Origin: a virus
DNA: 32,942 nucleotides
Direction: 5' to 3' (one strand)
IMG/VR virus record: IMGVR_UViG_3300031673_000291
Span: 1-32,942 of that record
The position numbers and the translations under genes are program-made. The notes under the pieces were generated by a model. The model did not search any database and was not told the DNA's origin. It saw nothing but the letters and a program-made list of their open reading frames with translations. Positions 1-8,600 of this stretch are shown here, piece by piece. Within the stretch, counting starts at the first letter, position 1, and every line of letters begins with the position of its first letter.

Positions 1-262
1 TACTAGTGCCACGACAGACTGGTTTCTTTCCCATAACATTTTCAATCCAATCTAATTTACCTGATCCTTGACATTTAGGACAAATATCTTTATACATAGA
101 AGTATTCTCAGACTTTATCTTATTTAAGAAACCAACTCCTTTACATTTAGAACATATCATTTCACCTTCTTCTAAATCTTCTTCTGTTATTGCTTTTTTT
201 ATTTTTGGTATATTAGATATTGGAAATTCGTAAAGTTTAATGTTCTTATTAAAAATTTTCAT
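1..262 (-). CDS. DnaJ-type zinc-finger protein, 3' end outside window
   Basis: The first 87 codons of a gene that runs off the left edge of the window. It starts at the ATG at 262-260 and overlaps the end of the next upstream gene by 14 bases. Two CxxCxGxG motifs are visible (CSKCKGVG and CPKCQGSG). The second is followed by KLDWIENVMG, the same tail seen in the 459-803 protein (KLDWVENVVG) and weakly in 249-449. These zinc fingers resemble the cysteine-rich domain of DnaJ, but there is no J domain, so a co-chaperone role is not shown. Proteins with this finger plus DW(I/V)ENVVG tail are common small phage proteins of unknown function. The DGTS-like end of its paralogue suggests that only a few codons are missing here. 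Confidence 0.75.
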   Translation of the reverse strand, partial: MKIFNKNIKLYEFPISNIPKIKKAITEEDLEEGEMICSKCKGVGFLNKIKSENTSMYKDICPKCQGSGKLDWIENVMGKKPVCRGTS

Positions 263-449
263 CTAATACTCCTCCAGTGATATTTGTGATCCAATCTACT
301 ACTCCTTCACCTTTACATTTTTTACACTCATCTGATTGATACCAAGAAGGAACTGGTGAGTTATTTATAACTATTCCAGTTCCATCACACTTATCACATA
401 TTACATAACCTGGTTCTGCTCTTATTACTTGTTGAAATCCACTTTTCAT
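249..449 (-). CDS. Small DnaJ-type zinc-finger protein
   Basis: A 66-residue protein with two CxxCxGxG motifs (CDKCDGTG near residue 19 and CKKCKGEG near 42), followed by VVDWITNITGG. This is the same architecture as its two neighbours, so the three genes look like tandem duplicates. The end overlaps the start of the downstream paralogue. The ribosome site before the ATG (GTGAGAT) is weak. The fingers probably bind zinc. The target, whether protein or nucleic acid, cannot be read from the sequence. Confidence 0.75.
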   Translation of the reverse strand: MKSGFQQVIRAEPGYVICDKCDGTGIVINNSPVPSWYQSDECKKCKGEGVVDWITNITGGVLDENF

Positions 450-458
450 ATTAATATC

Positions 459-803
459 TCACGAAATAATATTTATACTACCTAATGAAGTTCCATCAAC
501 ATATGTTACCTTTTTTCCAACTACATTTTCAACCCAATCTAATTTACCGTCTCCTTGACATTTTGAACAAACATATTTAAATAAACCAACCTTATCACCT
601 TGAAGTTTAACTTTACCTGGAAATCCAATTCCATCACACTCTGGACATATTAATTCACCTTCTTTTAAACTATCTTTAATTTTTTGTTGAAATTTCAATT
701 GAAATTTAGTAAACTGTTTTTTGTCATTAACAAATATTGGTTCTTCAACAACTGGTTCACTTTTATTTTTATAAATTTTTAAATGTTTTAGTAGTTCTTT
801 CAT
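459..803 (-). CDS. DnaJ-type zinc-finger protein
   Basis: A 114-residue protein. A lysine-rich N-terminal half is followed by CPECDGIG (about residue 53) and CSKCQGDG (about 79), then KLDWVENVVGKK and a VDGTS tail. It is a paralogue of the two downstream genes. Its ATG overlaps the TGA stop of the DpdA-like gene (ATGA), so the two are probably translationally coupled. Function is unknown. The conserved ENVVG tail next to the second finger marks the family. Confidence 0.8.
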   Translation of the reverse strand: MKELLKHLKIYKNKSEPVVEEPIFVNDKKQFTKFQLKFQQKIKDSLKEGELICPECDGIGFPGKVKLQGDKVGLFKYVCSKCQGDGKLDWVENVVGKKVTYVDGTSLGSINIIS

Positions 804-2182
804 AACGTTGTAAGTTTCCTTTTATGATTTAATCCAACAAATTCATCCTTACTTAAAAACTTTGTAACAATATGTTCGCAATATTGTTCATCCAGTGAAG
901 ATAACATATCTAAGGATTTGACAACGCTATTAGATTTAGCTTTTTGCTTTCTTGTTATTTTTCCACTATTTAACATCTTTGTTGTGTTTATTATATTTTT
1001 AGTGAATAGCTCAATATTATTACTTTCATAAATCGGGTATATTTTTTTAGCAATATTCTTTAACATATTTTGAACTACAGCAAATTGATCTAACATATAA
1101 AGCATTGAATAGACTTTTACTTCTTCGAAAAATGTTCCTGCTTTATCATCATAAACTTCTTCTATAGGAATGTTTTTAAAATTATATCTATTAGCTAATT
1201 TATTTAATTCACTTCTGTATATATCTACAACTTTCAATTCGTTTTTAAATCTTTTATTTAATACGTGTGATCTTAAATCTATTTTTCTAAATGAAGTTCC
1301 ATCAAACATTTGCATAAATCTGCCAATCATTAATCCTTTAAATAAACCGGATGAATCATATGTTATGTTTAATGTCAAGTTGTGTTTCTTTTGAACATGA
1401 ATTTGAAAGAGCTCATAAAATAAAATATCACGGAAATTAGCCCCGCCCAGAATATGAAAATTAAGATAATTTCTTTTATGTTTTATTGCTTCATTTATTA
1501 ACGGGATCATTGGAACAACATATATTATGCAAGGTATTGCCATGTCACCACTCATATTTGCTACAATACCACCAGTCCCATGATATTTAAATTTAGAAAA
1601 TAAATCATTATCTCTTAATATTTTTGTATAAATATCCCACAATTTGGGTGTGCGGAAATGATGTATATAAATGATTTTATCTCTTACTTCGTCTGGAAGG
1701 GTGCTAGCTGTAAGGTAGGATTTTAAGTTTAGATTATATACGTCTGTAAAGGAATGAAATATTTCGCAGTTTGGTCCTGGTGGGATATCTAATATAAATG
1801 CTCGATCTAATACTTGATGATATTGTTCTAGAAATTCATAATACATCGTTAATAAAAGTTTAGATTCTTTTCTACTTAATCTTCCTACTGATATTTGAAA
1901 ACCACCTGAGTCTGCAATAAAAGTAGAATTATCAAATAGTCTACTTTCTCTGCAAGTTTGAAATAATTTTGCTTCTGACCTATTATATTTAGAATAACTC
2001 TTTTTTCCAGCAAAACTAGATCCATAAGAATGAAGAAAACCAGAACAAGTATTAAGGAAAAAATTTGAAATATCTTCTCTTGAAAAATTATTTTCATACC
2101 TGTTCTTTTTATTCAATATAAAATTATTAACAATTGTGTATAGGGTTTCAATCCCAGCTAAAACATAACCAGATCTTTCCAT
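800..2182 (-). CDS. DpdA-like DNA 7-deazaguanine transglycosylase (TGT superfamily)
   Basis: A 460-residue protein carrying the tRNA-guanine transglycosylase signature ADSGGFQI (DSGGFQ at residues 91-96). An ILDIPPGP segment lies near 130, ILGGANF near 244-250, and TYDSSG at 274-279, where D276 is a candidate for the nucleophile. In the TGT family an aspartate attacks the glycosidic bond and guanine is swapped for a 7-deazaguanine base. Phage members of the family (DpdA) act on DNA rather than tRNA. No TGT zinc site is evident, which also fits DpdA better than bacterial Tgt. The presence of queE in the same block supports a role in DNA modification. An AGAACAAAT motif and an AGGAG ribosome site precede the gene. 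An archaeosine-type tRNA enzyme is the main alternative. Confidence 0.8.
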   Translation of the reverse strand: MERSGYVLAGIETLYTIVNNFILNKKNRYENNFSREDISNFFLNTCSGFLHSYGSSFAGKKSYSKYNRSEAKLFQTCRESRLFDNSTFIADSGGFQISVGRLSRKESKLLLTMYYEFLEQYHQVLDRAFILDIPPGPNCEIFHSFTDVYNLNLKSYLTASTLPDEVRDKIIYIHHFRTPKLWDIYTKILRDNDLFSKFKYHGTGGIVANMSGDMAIPCIIYVVPMIPLINEAIKHKRNYLNFHILGGANFRDILFYELFQIHVQKKHNLTLNITYDSSGLFKGLMIGRFMQMFDGTSFRKIDLRSHVLNKRFKNELKVVDIYRSELNKLANRYNFKNIPIEEVYDDKAGTFFEEVKVYSMLYMLDQFAVVQNMLKNIAKKIYPIYESNNIELFTKNIINTTKMLNSGKITRKQKAKSNSVVKSLDMLSSLDEQYCEHIVTKFLSKDEFVGLNHKRKLTTL

Positions 2183-2219
2183 ACATTTCTCCTACTTTGA
2201 ATTCTCTTTCTAGTTTATT

Positions 2220-2228
2220 ATTTGTTCT
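2220..2228 (-). promoter_or_regulatory. AGAACAAAT motif, candidate promoter of dpdA-like gene
   Basis: Exact AGAACAAAT on the minus strand followed by AATAAAC, in the only sizeable gap (69 bases) between the macro-domain gene and the DpdA-like gene, about 38 bases before the latter's ATG. Part of a recurrent set described in the findings. Confidence 0.45.
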
Positions 2229-2251
2229 TTCATATTTCATAAAATTCTGTT

Positions 2252-2701
2252 TCATCTTAAGGAGATAATATAGAATCTATCGTCTAAATAATCTTTTAAA
2301 ATAGGCTTTACTTCAGAAATCCATTTTAGTTTTCCATTATAACAACCTGGTCTTGGCAGAATTATTTTTTTCCAATTATTTTCATCAGTAAGTTTTACTA
2401 ATTCAAATGTTGATCTTCTTATTAATTCTAAATCTGCTTTTTCCCACCAGTTATGTTTTACCGGAAATGATATTATTGGGATCGGATTCATTCTTAATAT
2501 TTGAACAATGTTTCCGTTTTTCTTTAATAAATTCCCAAACTCCAAATCGATATTTTTGTATAAATCTTTTGCTTGTTTAGCATTTCCCCTTCCCATTACA
2601 GCACGTCCATTTTTTTTTGAAAACCCATTTGTAGTTACACATAAAGCATCAGCAAAAGAAATAATTTTAGTTGAAAACATATCGCCTGTTAGTTCTTTCA
2701 T
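2252..2701 (-). CDS. Macro-domain protein (ADP-ribose-1''-phosphatase type)
   Basis: A 149-residue protein with the layout of a single macro domain. ADALCVTTNGF near the N-terminus matches the AD(A/V)xxxxTN segment that contacts ADP-ribose. RAVMGRGNAKQAK is the glycine-rich loop, and LPRPGCYNGKL resembles the LPxxGxGxxGL loop. Related phage proteins are annotated as Appr-1''-p processing phosphatases. The likely role is binding or hydrolysis of ADP-ribose derivatives, perhaps recycling NAD-derived metabolites or countering ADP-ribose-based host defence (inference). It overlaps the Ntn hydrolase gene by ATGA. Confidence 0.75.
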   Translation of the reverse strand: MKELTGDMFSTKIISFADALCVTTNGFSKKNGRAVMGRGNAKQAKDLYKNIDLEFGNLLKKNGNIVQILRMNPIPIISFPVKHNWWEKADLELIRRSTFELVKLTDENNWKKIILPRPGCYNGKLKWISEVKPILKDYLDDRFYIISLR

Positions 2702-3225
2702 TCTTCACCCATTAAACATTCAAACTGAATTTCTCCGCCAACTTCTGTACAAAAATAAATAGCAGCTTTTATCGCACTCTTAAGTCTATATATTGGATCC
2801 TTTTCATTTCTTGTATGATATAAAACTGCTAAAGCATAAGGTTCACCACTTCCGATTGAAATGAAATCTTCTGAGTTTTCACCAAGTTGAAAATCTACCA
2901 TTATATAATAACATTTACCTTTGAAACCAATAAGCACCATTGTTTCGCAGCGAGATGCCCCTTGATCATTCATAGTCAAACAACCTTTTTCAATGTATTG
3001 CTCTCTCATAGCATCTGGAAAATCTTCAATATCATCAGGTGGTTTAAAAAAACGTGGTTGCAGAACTTGACCCGCTCTAACACTTCCCGCATATCCAATT
3101 AGATATGGTCCATTTCTAAAAATTTTAGGATCTTTTCTTTGCGCTATATATGTATCAGCAACACCTATAGTATCAGCAGCCATAAAAACATTATCATCTT
3201 GAACTATTGCGCAAATACATGACAT
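2698..3225 (-). CDS. HslV / proteasome-beta-like Ntn hydrolase
   Basis: A 175-residue protein with the pattern of HslV and proteasome beta subunits: an N-terminal strand (CICAIVQDD), AADTIG, the LIGYAGSVRAG segment (compare LAGFAGG in HslV), SIGSGEPYALA (compare AIGSGGNYALS) and a C-terminal helix with AIYFCTEVGG. In HslV the nucleophile is Thr at position 1 after Met removal. Here position 2 is Ser followed by Cys, so any activity would use Ser or Cys, or the protein may be a non-catalytic or self-assembling relative. No HslU-type ATPase is in the window. Its ribosome site, AAAGGAGG, lies inside the end of the thymidylate synthase gene. A prohead-type protease is less likely, as those have a different fold. 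Confidence 0.7.
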   Translation of the reverse strand: MSCICAIVQDDNVFMAADTIGVADTYIAQRKDPKIFRNGPYLIGYAGSVRAGQVLQPRFFKPPDDIEDFPDAMREQYIEKGCLTMNDQGASRCETMVLIGFKGKCYYIMVDFQLGENSEDFISIGSGEPYALAVLYHTRNEKDPIYRLKSAIKAAIYFCTEVGGEIQFECLMGEE

Positions 3226-4044
3226 TTAATTTCCTCCTTTTAGTTCTAAATTCTCCTTCATTCTTAGAACTTTGGCTAGATCAAAAACATAATCATAAAT
3301 ATGTAATCCTTTACTTGCAGCAATTATTTCACCATCCTCAACTCCAATTTCTGCAGCTATATATTCTTTAAGTAATTGGATGGCACCAAGATTTGCAGGA
3401 AGTCCATTCCACAAATCCCAGCTTCTAAAATATGGAAAAAAATGTAGTTTACCATTTTGAATTCTTGTATCTATATGTCTTAAACAAGGTGGATCTTGTA
3501 GTAGCATATCATTTGGATGTGCTACTTGTAGAACCATTTGATTATTTCTATGACCCTTATTTTTATATGTCCATATAAGTAACTCAATTTGATTAAGACA
3601 CCATGCCTCAAGTTCATCATCATAAAATATAATTTTTTTCTCTTGTAATTCATCTATTTCTTCAAGAAGAATACCTTTCCATAAATAATTAAAATCTTTA
3701 TAAAAATGATATGTTATTTCATATCTTGTTAGTCTTTGACCGTATGTGTAAGACTCGCCATGTTTTAATTTTCCGGTCATTATATATGGAAGATACTCAT
3801 CTAAATAACCATCAGTTACAGGATTTGGAATACCAAAATGAGGTTCAATCTGAGGAGTTAATGGTCTTGTATTTGGATAATTAATTTTAATTGTTATCCA
3901 GTCAAACTCAAGTCTTTTTTGACCAGCATATGAACCACGATCTATTTTGAAAACTCTACCTTCTTCTAGAATTGTAAACAAGGTTTGAAACCAAGCATCT
4001 GGAAGATCTCTTGCTTCTATATTGATCATATTTAAAACACTCAT
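3226..4044 (-). CDS. Thymidylate synthase (ThyA fold; possibly dUMP hydroxymethylase)
   Basis: A 272-residue protein. DPPCLRHID (catalytic Cys about residue 187) and FRSWDLWNGLPANLGA (about 206-221) match the ThyA active-site cysteine and the RSxDxxxGxPxN dUMP-binding segment. The family transfers a one-carbon unit from methylene-tetrahydrofolate to dUMP. The Asn at about 218 sits where dUMP-specific enzymes have Asn and dCMP hydroxymethylases have Asp, so dUMP is the likely substrate. The PPCLR form is closer to archaeal-type and phage enzymes than to E. coli ThyA. The start overlaps the upstream gene (ATGA). A dUMP hydroxymethylase remains possible, as it shares these residues. Confidence 0.8.
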   Translation of the reverse strand: MSVLNMINIEARDLPDAWFQTLFTILEEGRVFKIDRGSYAGQKRLEFDWITIKINYPNTRPLTPQIEPHFGIPNPVTDGYLDEYLPYIMTGKLKHGESYTYGQRLTRYEITYHFYKDFNYLWKGILLEEIDELQEKKIIFYDDELEAWCLNQIELLIWTYKNKGHRNNQMVLQVAHPNDMLLQDPPCLRHIDTRIQNGKLHFFPYFRSWDLWNGLPANLGAIQLLKEYIAAEIGVEDGEIIAASKGLHIYDYVFDLAKVLRMKENLELKGGN

Positions 4045-4319
4045 TCTCTATCCTCCAATGCAGTTTTAATCCAAAAAGCTTTTTCTCTATCAATTGGCTT
4101 TGAAGGTATTTTGTGTTTTTCTAAAAGAGTTAAAACTTTTATCAGAAGGGATCTATAACCTTCATCTCGTTTATGCAGTATAGTTTCTTCAATTAGTTTT
4201 TCACCTGTAACATGATCTAAAATCTCATATTCCCAAATACCATTTTCTGTATGTCCTATATTATGAACAAATAAATCATCGATTGGTCTTTCATTTACAA
4301 ATACACTTGTTATTAACAT
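4041..4319 (-). CDS. Hypothetical protein
   Basis: A 92-residue protein not recognised. The ATG at 4319 is chosen because AGAGGA lies seven bases before it; a longer frame from 4379 would run into the GroES gene and has no such site. The protein is mixed and charged, without cysteine pairs or membrane segments, and contains a helical stretch (SLLIKVLTLLEKHK). It lies between groES and thyA and overlaps the latter, so it belongs to the same transcription unit. Confidence 0.7.
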   Translation of the reverse strand: MLITSVFVNERPIDDLFVHNIGHTENGIWEYEILDHVTGEKLIEETILHKRDEGYRSLLIKVLTLLEKHKIPSKPIDREKAFWIKTALEDRE

Positions 4320-4344
4320 TTTATATTCCTCTTTTTCTATAATT

Positions 4345-4644
4345 TTATAATGTAACAATTTCTCCATTATATTCTTCATCTTTCAAAATACCATAAAGTT
4401 CTCCGTAGGATAGAACTTTTATAACTCGTCTGTCAAGAACTATATCCTGTCCACCGTTTCTATGAAATAACAAAATATCACCTTCGTTGATTGTTGTAAT
4501 TTCTTCTCCAACAGAAAGAACACGACCGTAAATCTGAGGTTCAACTATTACATTCTCAGGAACAATAATGCCACCCTTAGTTGATTCTTCTTGTTTTAGA
4601 ACTTCTACTATTATTTTGTCGTTTACTGCTTGAACTGTTTTCAT
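4345..4644 (-). CDS. groES: GroES-like co-chaperonin
   Basis: A 99-residue protein of GroES length. It starts with VNDKIIVEVLKQEEST. The mobile loop KGGIIVPENV (about residues 23-32), which contacts GroEL, is well preserved. GRVLSVGEE and INEGDILLFHRNGG match the beta-barrel, and the end VIKVLSYGELYGIL resembles GroES ends. It would cap the host GroEL, probably to help fold phage proteins, as T4 gp31 does, though it is closer in sequence to bacterial GroES than to gp31. The AAGGAG ribosome site lies inside the end of the bS21 gene. Confidence 0.85.
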   Translation of the reverse strand: MKTVQAVNDKIIVEVLKQEESTKGGIIVPENVIVEPQIYGRVLSVGEEITTINEGDILLFHRNGGQDIVLDRRVIKVLSYGELYGILKDEEYNGEIVTL

Positions 4645-4924
4645 TTGTTTCTCCTTTTCTTTTATTTCTTATTATTTTTAATTTTTTAAGATTTTTTAGA
4701 TTTTTTTCTGCATCTCGTTGGCGCATCCTTTGAGCTGCTTTCCTTTTCATTCTTTTTGCATCCCCTCGTTTAACATAAAACATGTTACTTCGTAATTCTT
4801 TATTTAAACCACTTTTTGAATATTTCTTTTTAAACCTCTTAATTAAATCTGTAAGTGATTCACCATTTCTTGCAACTACACAAATTCCTTGTTCTTTTGG
4901 ATCATGCTTTTGATAATATTTCAC
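4577..4924 (-). CDS. rpsU: Ribosomal protein bS21 homologue
   Basis: A 115-residue basic protein. Residues about 15-75 match bS21: VARNGESLTDLIKRFKKKYSKSG followed by a LRSNMFYVKR-type segment and a long Arg/Lys/Ala helix (KRMKRKAAQRMRQRDAEKN). bS21 sits at the mRNA exit of the 30S subunit near the anti-Shine-Dalgarno, so a phage copy may bias initiation toward phage messages. About 30 extra C-terminal residues, rich in Ser, Asn and Arg, are encoded in a 68-base overlap with groES. This tail is absent from host bS21. It could be real or simply a late stop. Confidence 0.82.
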   Translation of the reverse strand: MKYYQKHDPKEQGICVVARNGESLTDLIKRFKKKYSKSGLNKELRSNMFYVKRGDAKRMKRKAAQRMRQRDAEKNLKNLKKLKIIRNKRKGETNENSSSSKRQNNSRSSKTRRIN

Positions 4925-4943
4925 TTTCTCCTCCTTTCATATT

Positions 4944-5609
4944 TTATACAAACCCATACATAATATGAGTTCTTGATGAAAAACCAACTTTATATTTTTC
5001 ACATGCATCAAATACAGCAGGCGCACTTCTAAGTATATCTACTCTGGTTGTACCTTCTGGCATCAAATAAACTCTTTGAGTTGACATTATTGTTTTGTTA
5101 TTACTTAGAAGTCCTAAATAACTATGAATAAAGTCATTATCCTCAAAAACAACTTTGAAATATACATTAGTAAAATTTTGAATCTGTTCTGTAAGTTCAT
5201 ATGCTTCTTTGAGATCTGGAACTGAAAATATTTTTGGGGAATACATAAATTTTATATTACCATTATAATTGACTTGTTTTAACATCTTTTCTAATTGAAA
5301 ACCATTTGTTTCTACATTTGCACTTGGATATTTAAGTTCATTTAATAGAGCAACAGTTTGATTAAAATTTTCTCTAAACGTCGGTTCTCCACCTGTAATT
5401 AAAAGACCAGCATTTTTTTCATTAATTATTTCTTGAATTTCTGATAGTGGATAATTTGCTTCATTAGAAATTCTCATCTTAACTTTTGTATCACACCACA
5501 TACAATTTCTATTACATTTTTTAAATCTCAATATTAACATTGTTTTGCCAATATCAGGACCCTCTCCTTGAAAACTACAAAAGTTTTCAATCAATCTTAC
5601 ACTCTCCAT
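4944..5609 (-). CDS. queE: 7-carboxy-7-deazaguanine synthase (radical SAM)
   Basis: A 221-residue protein with SFQGEGPDIG near the start, the radical-SAM cluster site CNRNCMWCDT (CxxxCxxC, about residues 33-42), LLITGGEPT, ETNGF, and YSPK further on, all typical of QueE. The enzyme converts carboxy-tetrahydropterin to 7-carboxy-7-deazaguanine, the first deazaguanine in the queuosine and phage dG-modification routes. FolE, QueD and QueC are not in this window. With the DpdA-like gene a few kilobases downstream on the same strand it supports DNA 7-deazaguanine modification. A GGAACAAAT motif and AAAAGGAG lie just upstream. Confidence 0.88.
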   Translation of the reverse strand: MESVRLIENFCSFQGEGPDIGKTMLILRFKKCNRNCMWCDTKVKMRISNEANYPLSEIQEIINEKNAGLLITGGEPTFRENFNQTVALLNELKYPSANVETNGFQLEKMLKQVNYNGNIKFMYSPKIFSVPDLKEAYELTEQIQNFTNVYFKVVFEDNDFIHSYLGLLSNNKTIMSTQRVYLMPEGTTRVDILRSAPAVFDACEKYKVGFSSRTHIMYGFV

Positions 5610-5629
5610 AAGTAAACTCCTTTTTTGAT

Positions 5630-5638
5630 ATTTGTTCC
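5630..5638 (-). promoter_or_regulatory. GGAACAAAT variant motif before queE
   Basis: One-base variant of the recurrent AGAACAAAT motif on the minus strand, about 20 bases before the queE start and after the polymerase stop at 5651. Confidence 0.3.
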
Positions 5639-5650
5639 AAAAATATTAAT

Positions 5651-8600
5651 TTAAAACGTTAAAATTCCTGTTTGTTTTTTAACCTCCAATAGAGGTGCTA
5701 ATAAAAGTTTATATCGATCTTCAAAAATTATTTTTAAGTTTGCTTTTATATTTGGTATAAGAAAAGAAGGTAGTCGTGCTTCTTCGTCGGGTATTGCGAT
5801 TATATCAATCTTCTTTCCTTCACTAATCATTCTATTATAATTTTCTCTAACTTCTTGAGGAGCTTTATCCATATCAATACCATTGAGATGAAATAAATAT
5901 GCTTTGTTTCCTGGAAAATGAGTCCTATACATAAGTTCATTCCAGTTTTCCATTGCACGAACCCCCTGCGGCACACTCTTATAATCACTTAATTTCTTTC
6001 CATAAGATACTGGTCTTGCAATTGTTTTACTTCCTTCTTTAATAAGGTTAATAAATTCAATCTCTTTTCTATTAACAAATTGTAAGAGGGCGGTTAAAGA
6101 TACTTTCTCAGAATTCATTATTAGTCCTAACAATTCATTTAAAAAATCTTTTGTTTTACTTGGCCAATCCGATCTTTTTGTTTCTAACCCCATATTCACA
6201 ATTTCATCGACGTCTTTTCCTTCTTGATTTATAACATGAATTGAATATCTCTTCTTAGCTAAAAATAAACCTCTATCAATAATTAGCTCATTCTTTAAAT
6301 TAAGTTTATTAAAATCTAAATTCAGGTTATGTCTTTCAACTACTTTTGGAATAATATCGTCATTTAAAAAACTTTGAATTTTATCACACCATTTTTTAAT
6401 TTGTATAACATCTGTTTTATTAAATTTTTCAAAACAACAAAATATAGAATCAGTATCTCCAGTTATAATATATTTAGTTTTTCTATTCGGCATTATTTTT
6501 GCATACATCTCTTGTTTTGTAATTCCAGGTGGTTCTATATATTTTGTATTGAAATTTAAATGCTCCATATATGAATCTGCTGTTATTATAGAAGGTTTCA
6601 ATACTTCTTGCCCGCCAAGGGTCACCGCTGCAGCACATGATATATCAAAGAATCTAAATGCAGTATTTGCGATAACCCCATAAAGAGAGTTAGCTAGAAC
6701 TTTATATACTAATTGTCTAGTATTATATAGTGTTATATCTGATTCATTCTTTTGTTCTTTTGCTTCTAACATTTTCCCTTTGTATACCTTTCTTGATGAT
6801 AAAAGACTACTTAAAACTTCACTATAAACAGACATTTCTTTATCATGTTGTTTAAAGAAGCAACCATTTATTGTACATATTAAATTACTCTCTTTCACTT
6901 TTTTCAAGAAATCATCTTTTGGAACTTTCATTGTTTTTGCTTCAAATAATGGATCAATTATAACTTCAATTTCACTTGGTAGATTATTTGGTTGATAAGC
7001 TAAGTCATAACCAAGTTGAGGATCCTTAGTTTTCATCACAAAATTATTAACGCCAATATTGTATGTCATAATAATACTTGGATATAGAGAAGTAAAATCA
7101 AAATCAGTAACCTTATTATAAATTCCTGGTATTGGTTCATAAACAAAAGCTCCAGGATATTTTTCTTTTTTGATGTGCGGGTTACTATTCTTTGATGATA
7201 ATCCTCTTCCTTTTAAGAATGAAACCATTATTGAATCTATCTGACCAAATGATGAAGCACCAGCTTGAAAACTAGTATTACAAATTACTCGAAGTTCATT
7301 TAATAAATTTATATGTTTTAATTTATCTTCTAATTCTAACAACAAGTCTGTATCTCTTATTGAATATTCTATATATTTATTGAACATCTTCCAATACATT
7401 TCATTGATCGGTAATGGTAATTCAACTTTTGTTTTTCCTAACTCTTCTTGAGCAATGAATCCTAATTTATAATTTTCTTTTTTAGTAAATGTAAACATCT
7501 TATATAAATACTCTTGATCGAGAACAACAGTACCTGGTAAATTGCATTGAAAATATGCTCCATTAACATAGAATTCTCCAAATTGAGATAGCTTTGATTG
7601 TGATATTTTTATTTGCGGAAGTCTATTATAAATATACTCCATATCAAAATTTATGAAGTTCCATCCACAAATAAAGTCACTATCACACTCTTTAAAGTAT
7701 TTAATAAAATCTAATATCATACTTTTTTCATCATTAAAAATTCTAAGTTCAACACCTGGTTTATCTGTTATTGGTTCTGTTTTATTATCTAAAATATGAC
7801 AAACTCTTTTTTTATGATATATTGAACTTATCATACAAATTGGATATTTTGCTTCTGACTGTCTTGGAAATTCTTTATTCTTTCCAGTATCAACCTCAAT
7901 ATCGCAAAACATTATATTTAGATCTATTCTTTCTGCTTCTCCCTTATTTTTAAAATAATAATCCATTGCATGTTTTGCAGTTATTCTTGTATCCCCTTCA
8001 TATGTTATATCAGAATCAAGTGTAATTTTATGTTTATATCTAACGTTTATTTGATTTAGTTTATCATAAGAAACTATTTTTCTAGCGTCAATATTTTTTG
8101 GTATTTGATAACATACGTAGTTATCGTTCTCTCTATGATAAAATTTTTTATTATTCTTGTCTCTAAATATATACAAAACTTCATTTGTTCTATTCATAAA
8201 TTGAACATCAACAAGTCTATATTCATCTGTATAAAATTTATTTGGAATTTCATAATAGTGTATACCAGTTTTTCCAGTTGTTGTTATAGTTTGATTACTA
8301 GTAACTTTTGATTTAGAACCCATTATTTTTGCTATCTCTGAAAAATCACTATCAAACTTTTGTTCAAATGATGGATTTCTATTTACAAAGGAAGGATGTA
8401 CTGTAAGAAAAACTTTATAATCCTTCCAATCATAAACCTGACCTCTTAATGTTGTTATACCGCTTTTAGCAATATCAAACGCTTGCATCGGGGAAGTGCC
8501 CATTAAAACTATTAGTTTTGGTTTGCATACATTGATAAGATTAAAACAATTTATTTTACATGCATCGATTACATCTTGGGTTGGATTTCCAGTAGTTCCA

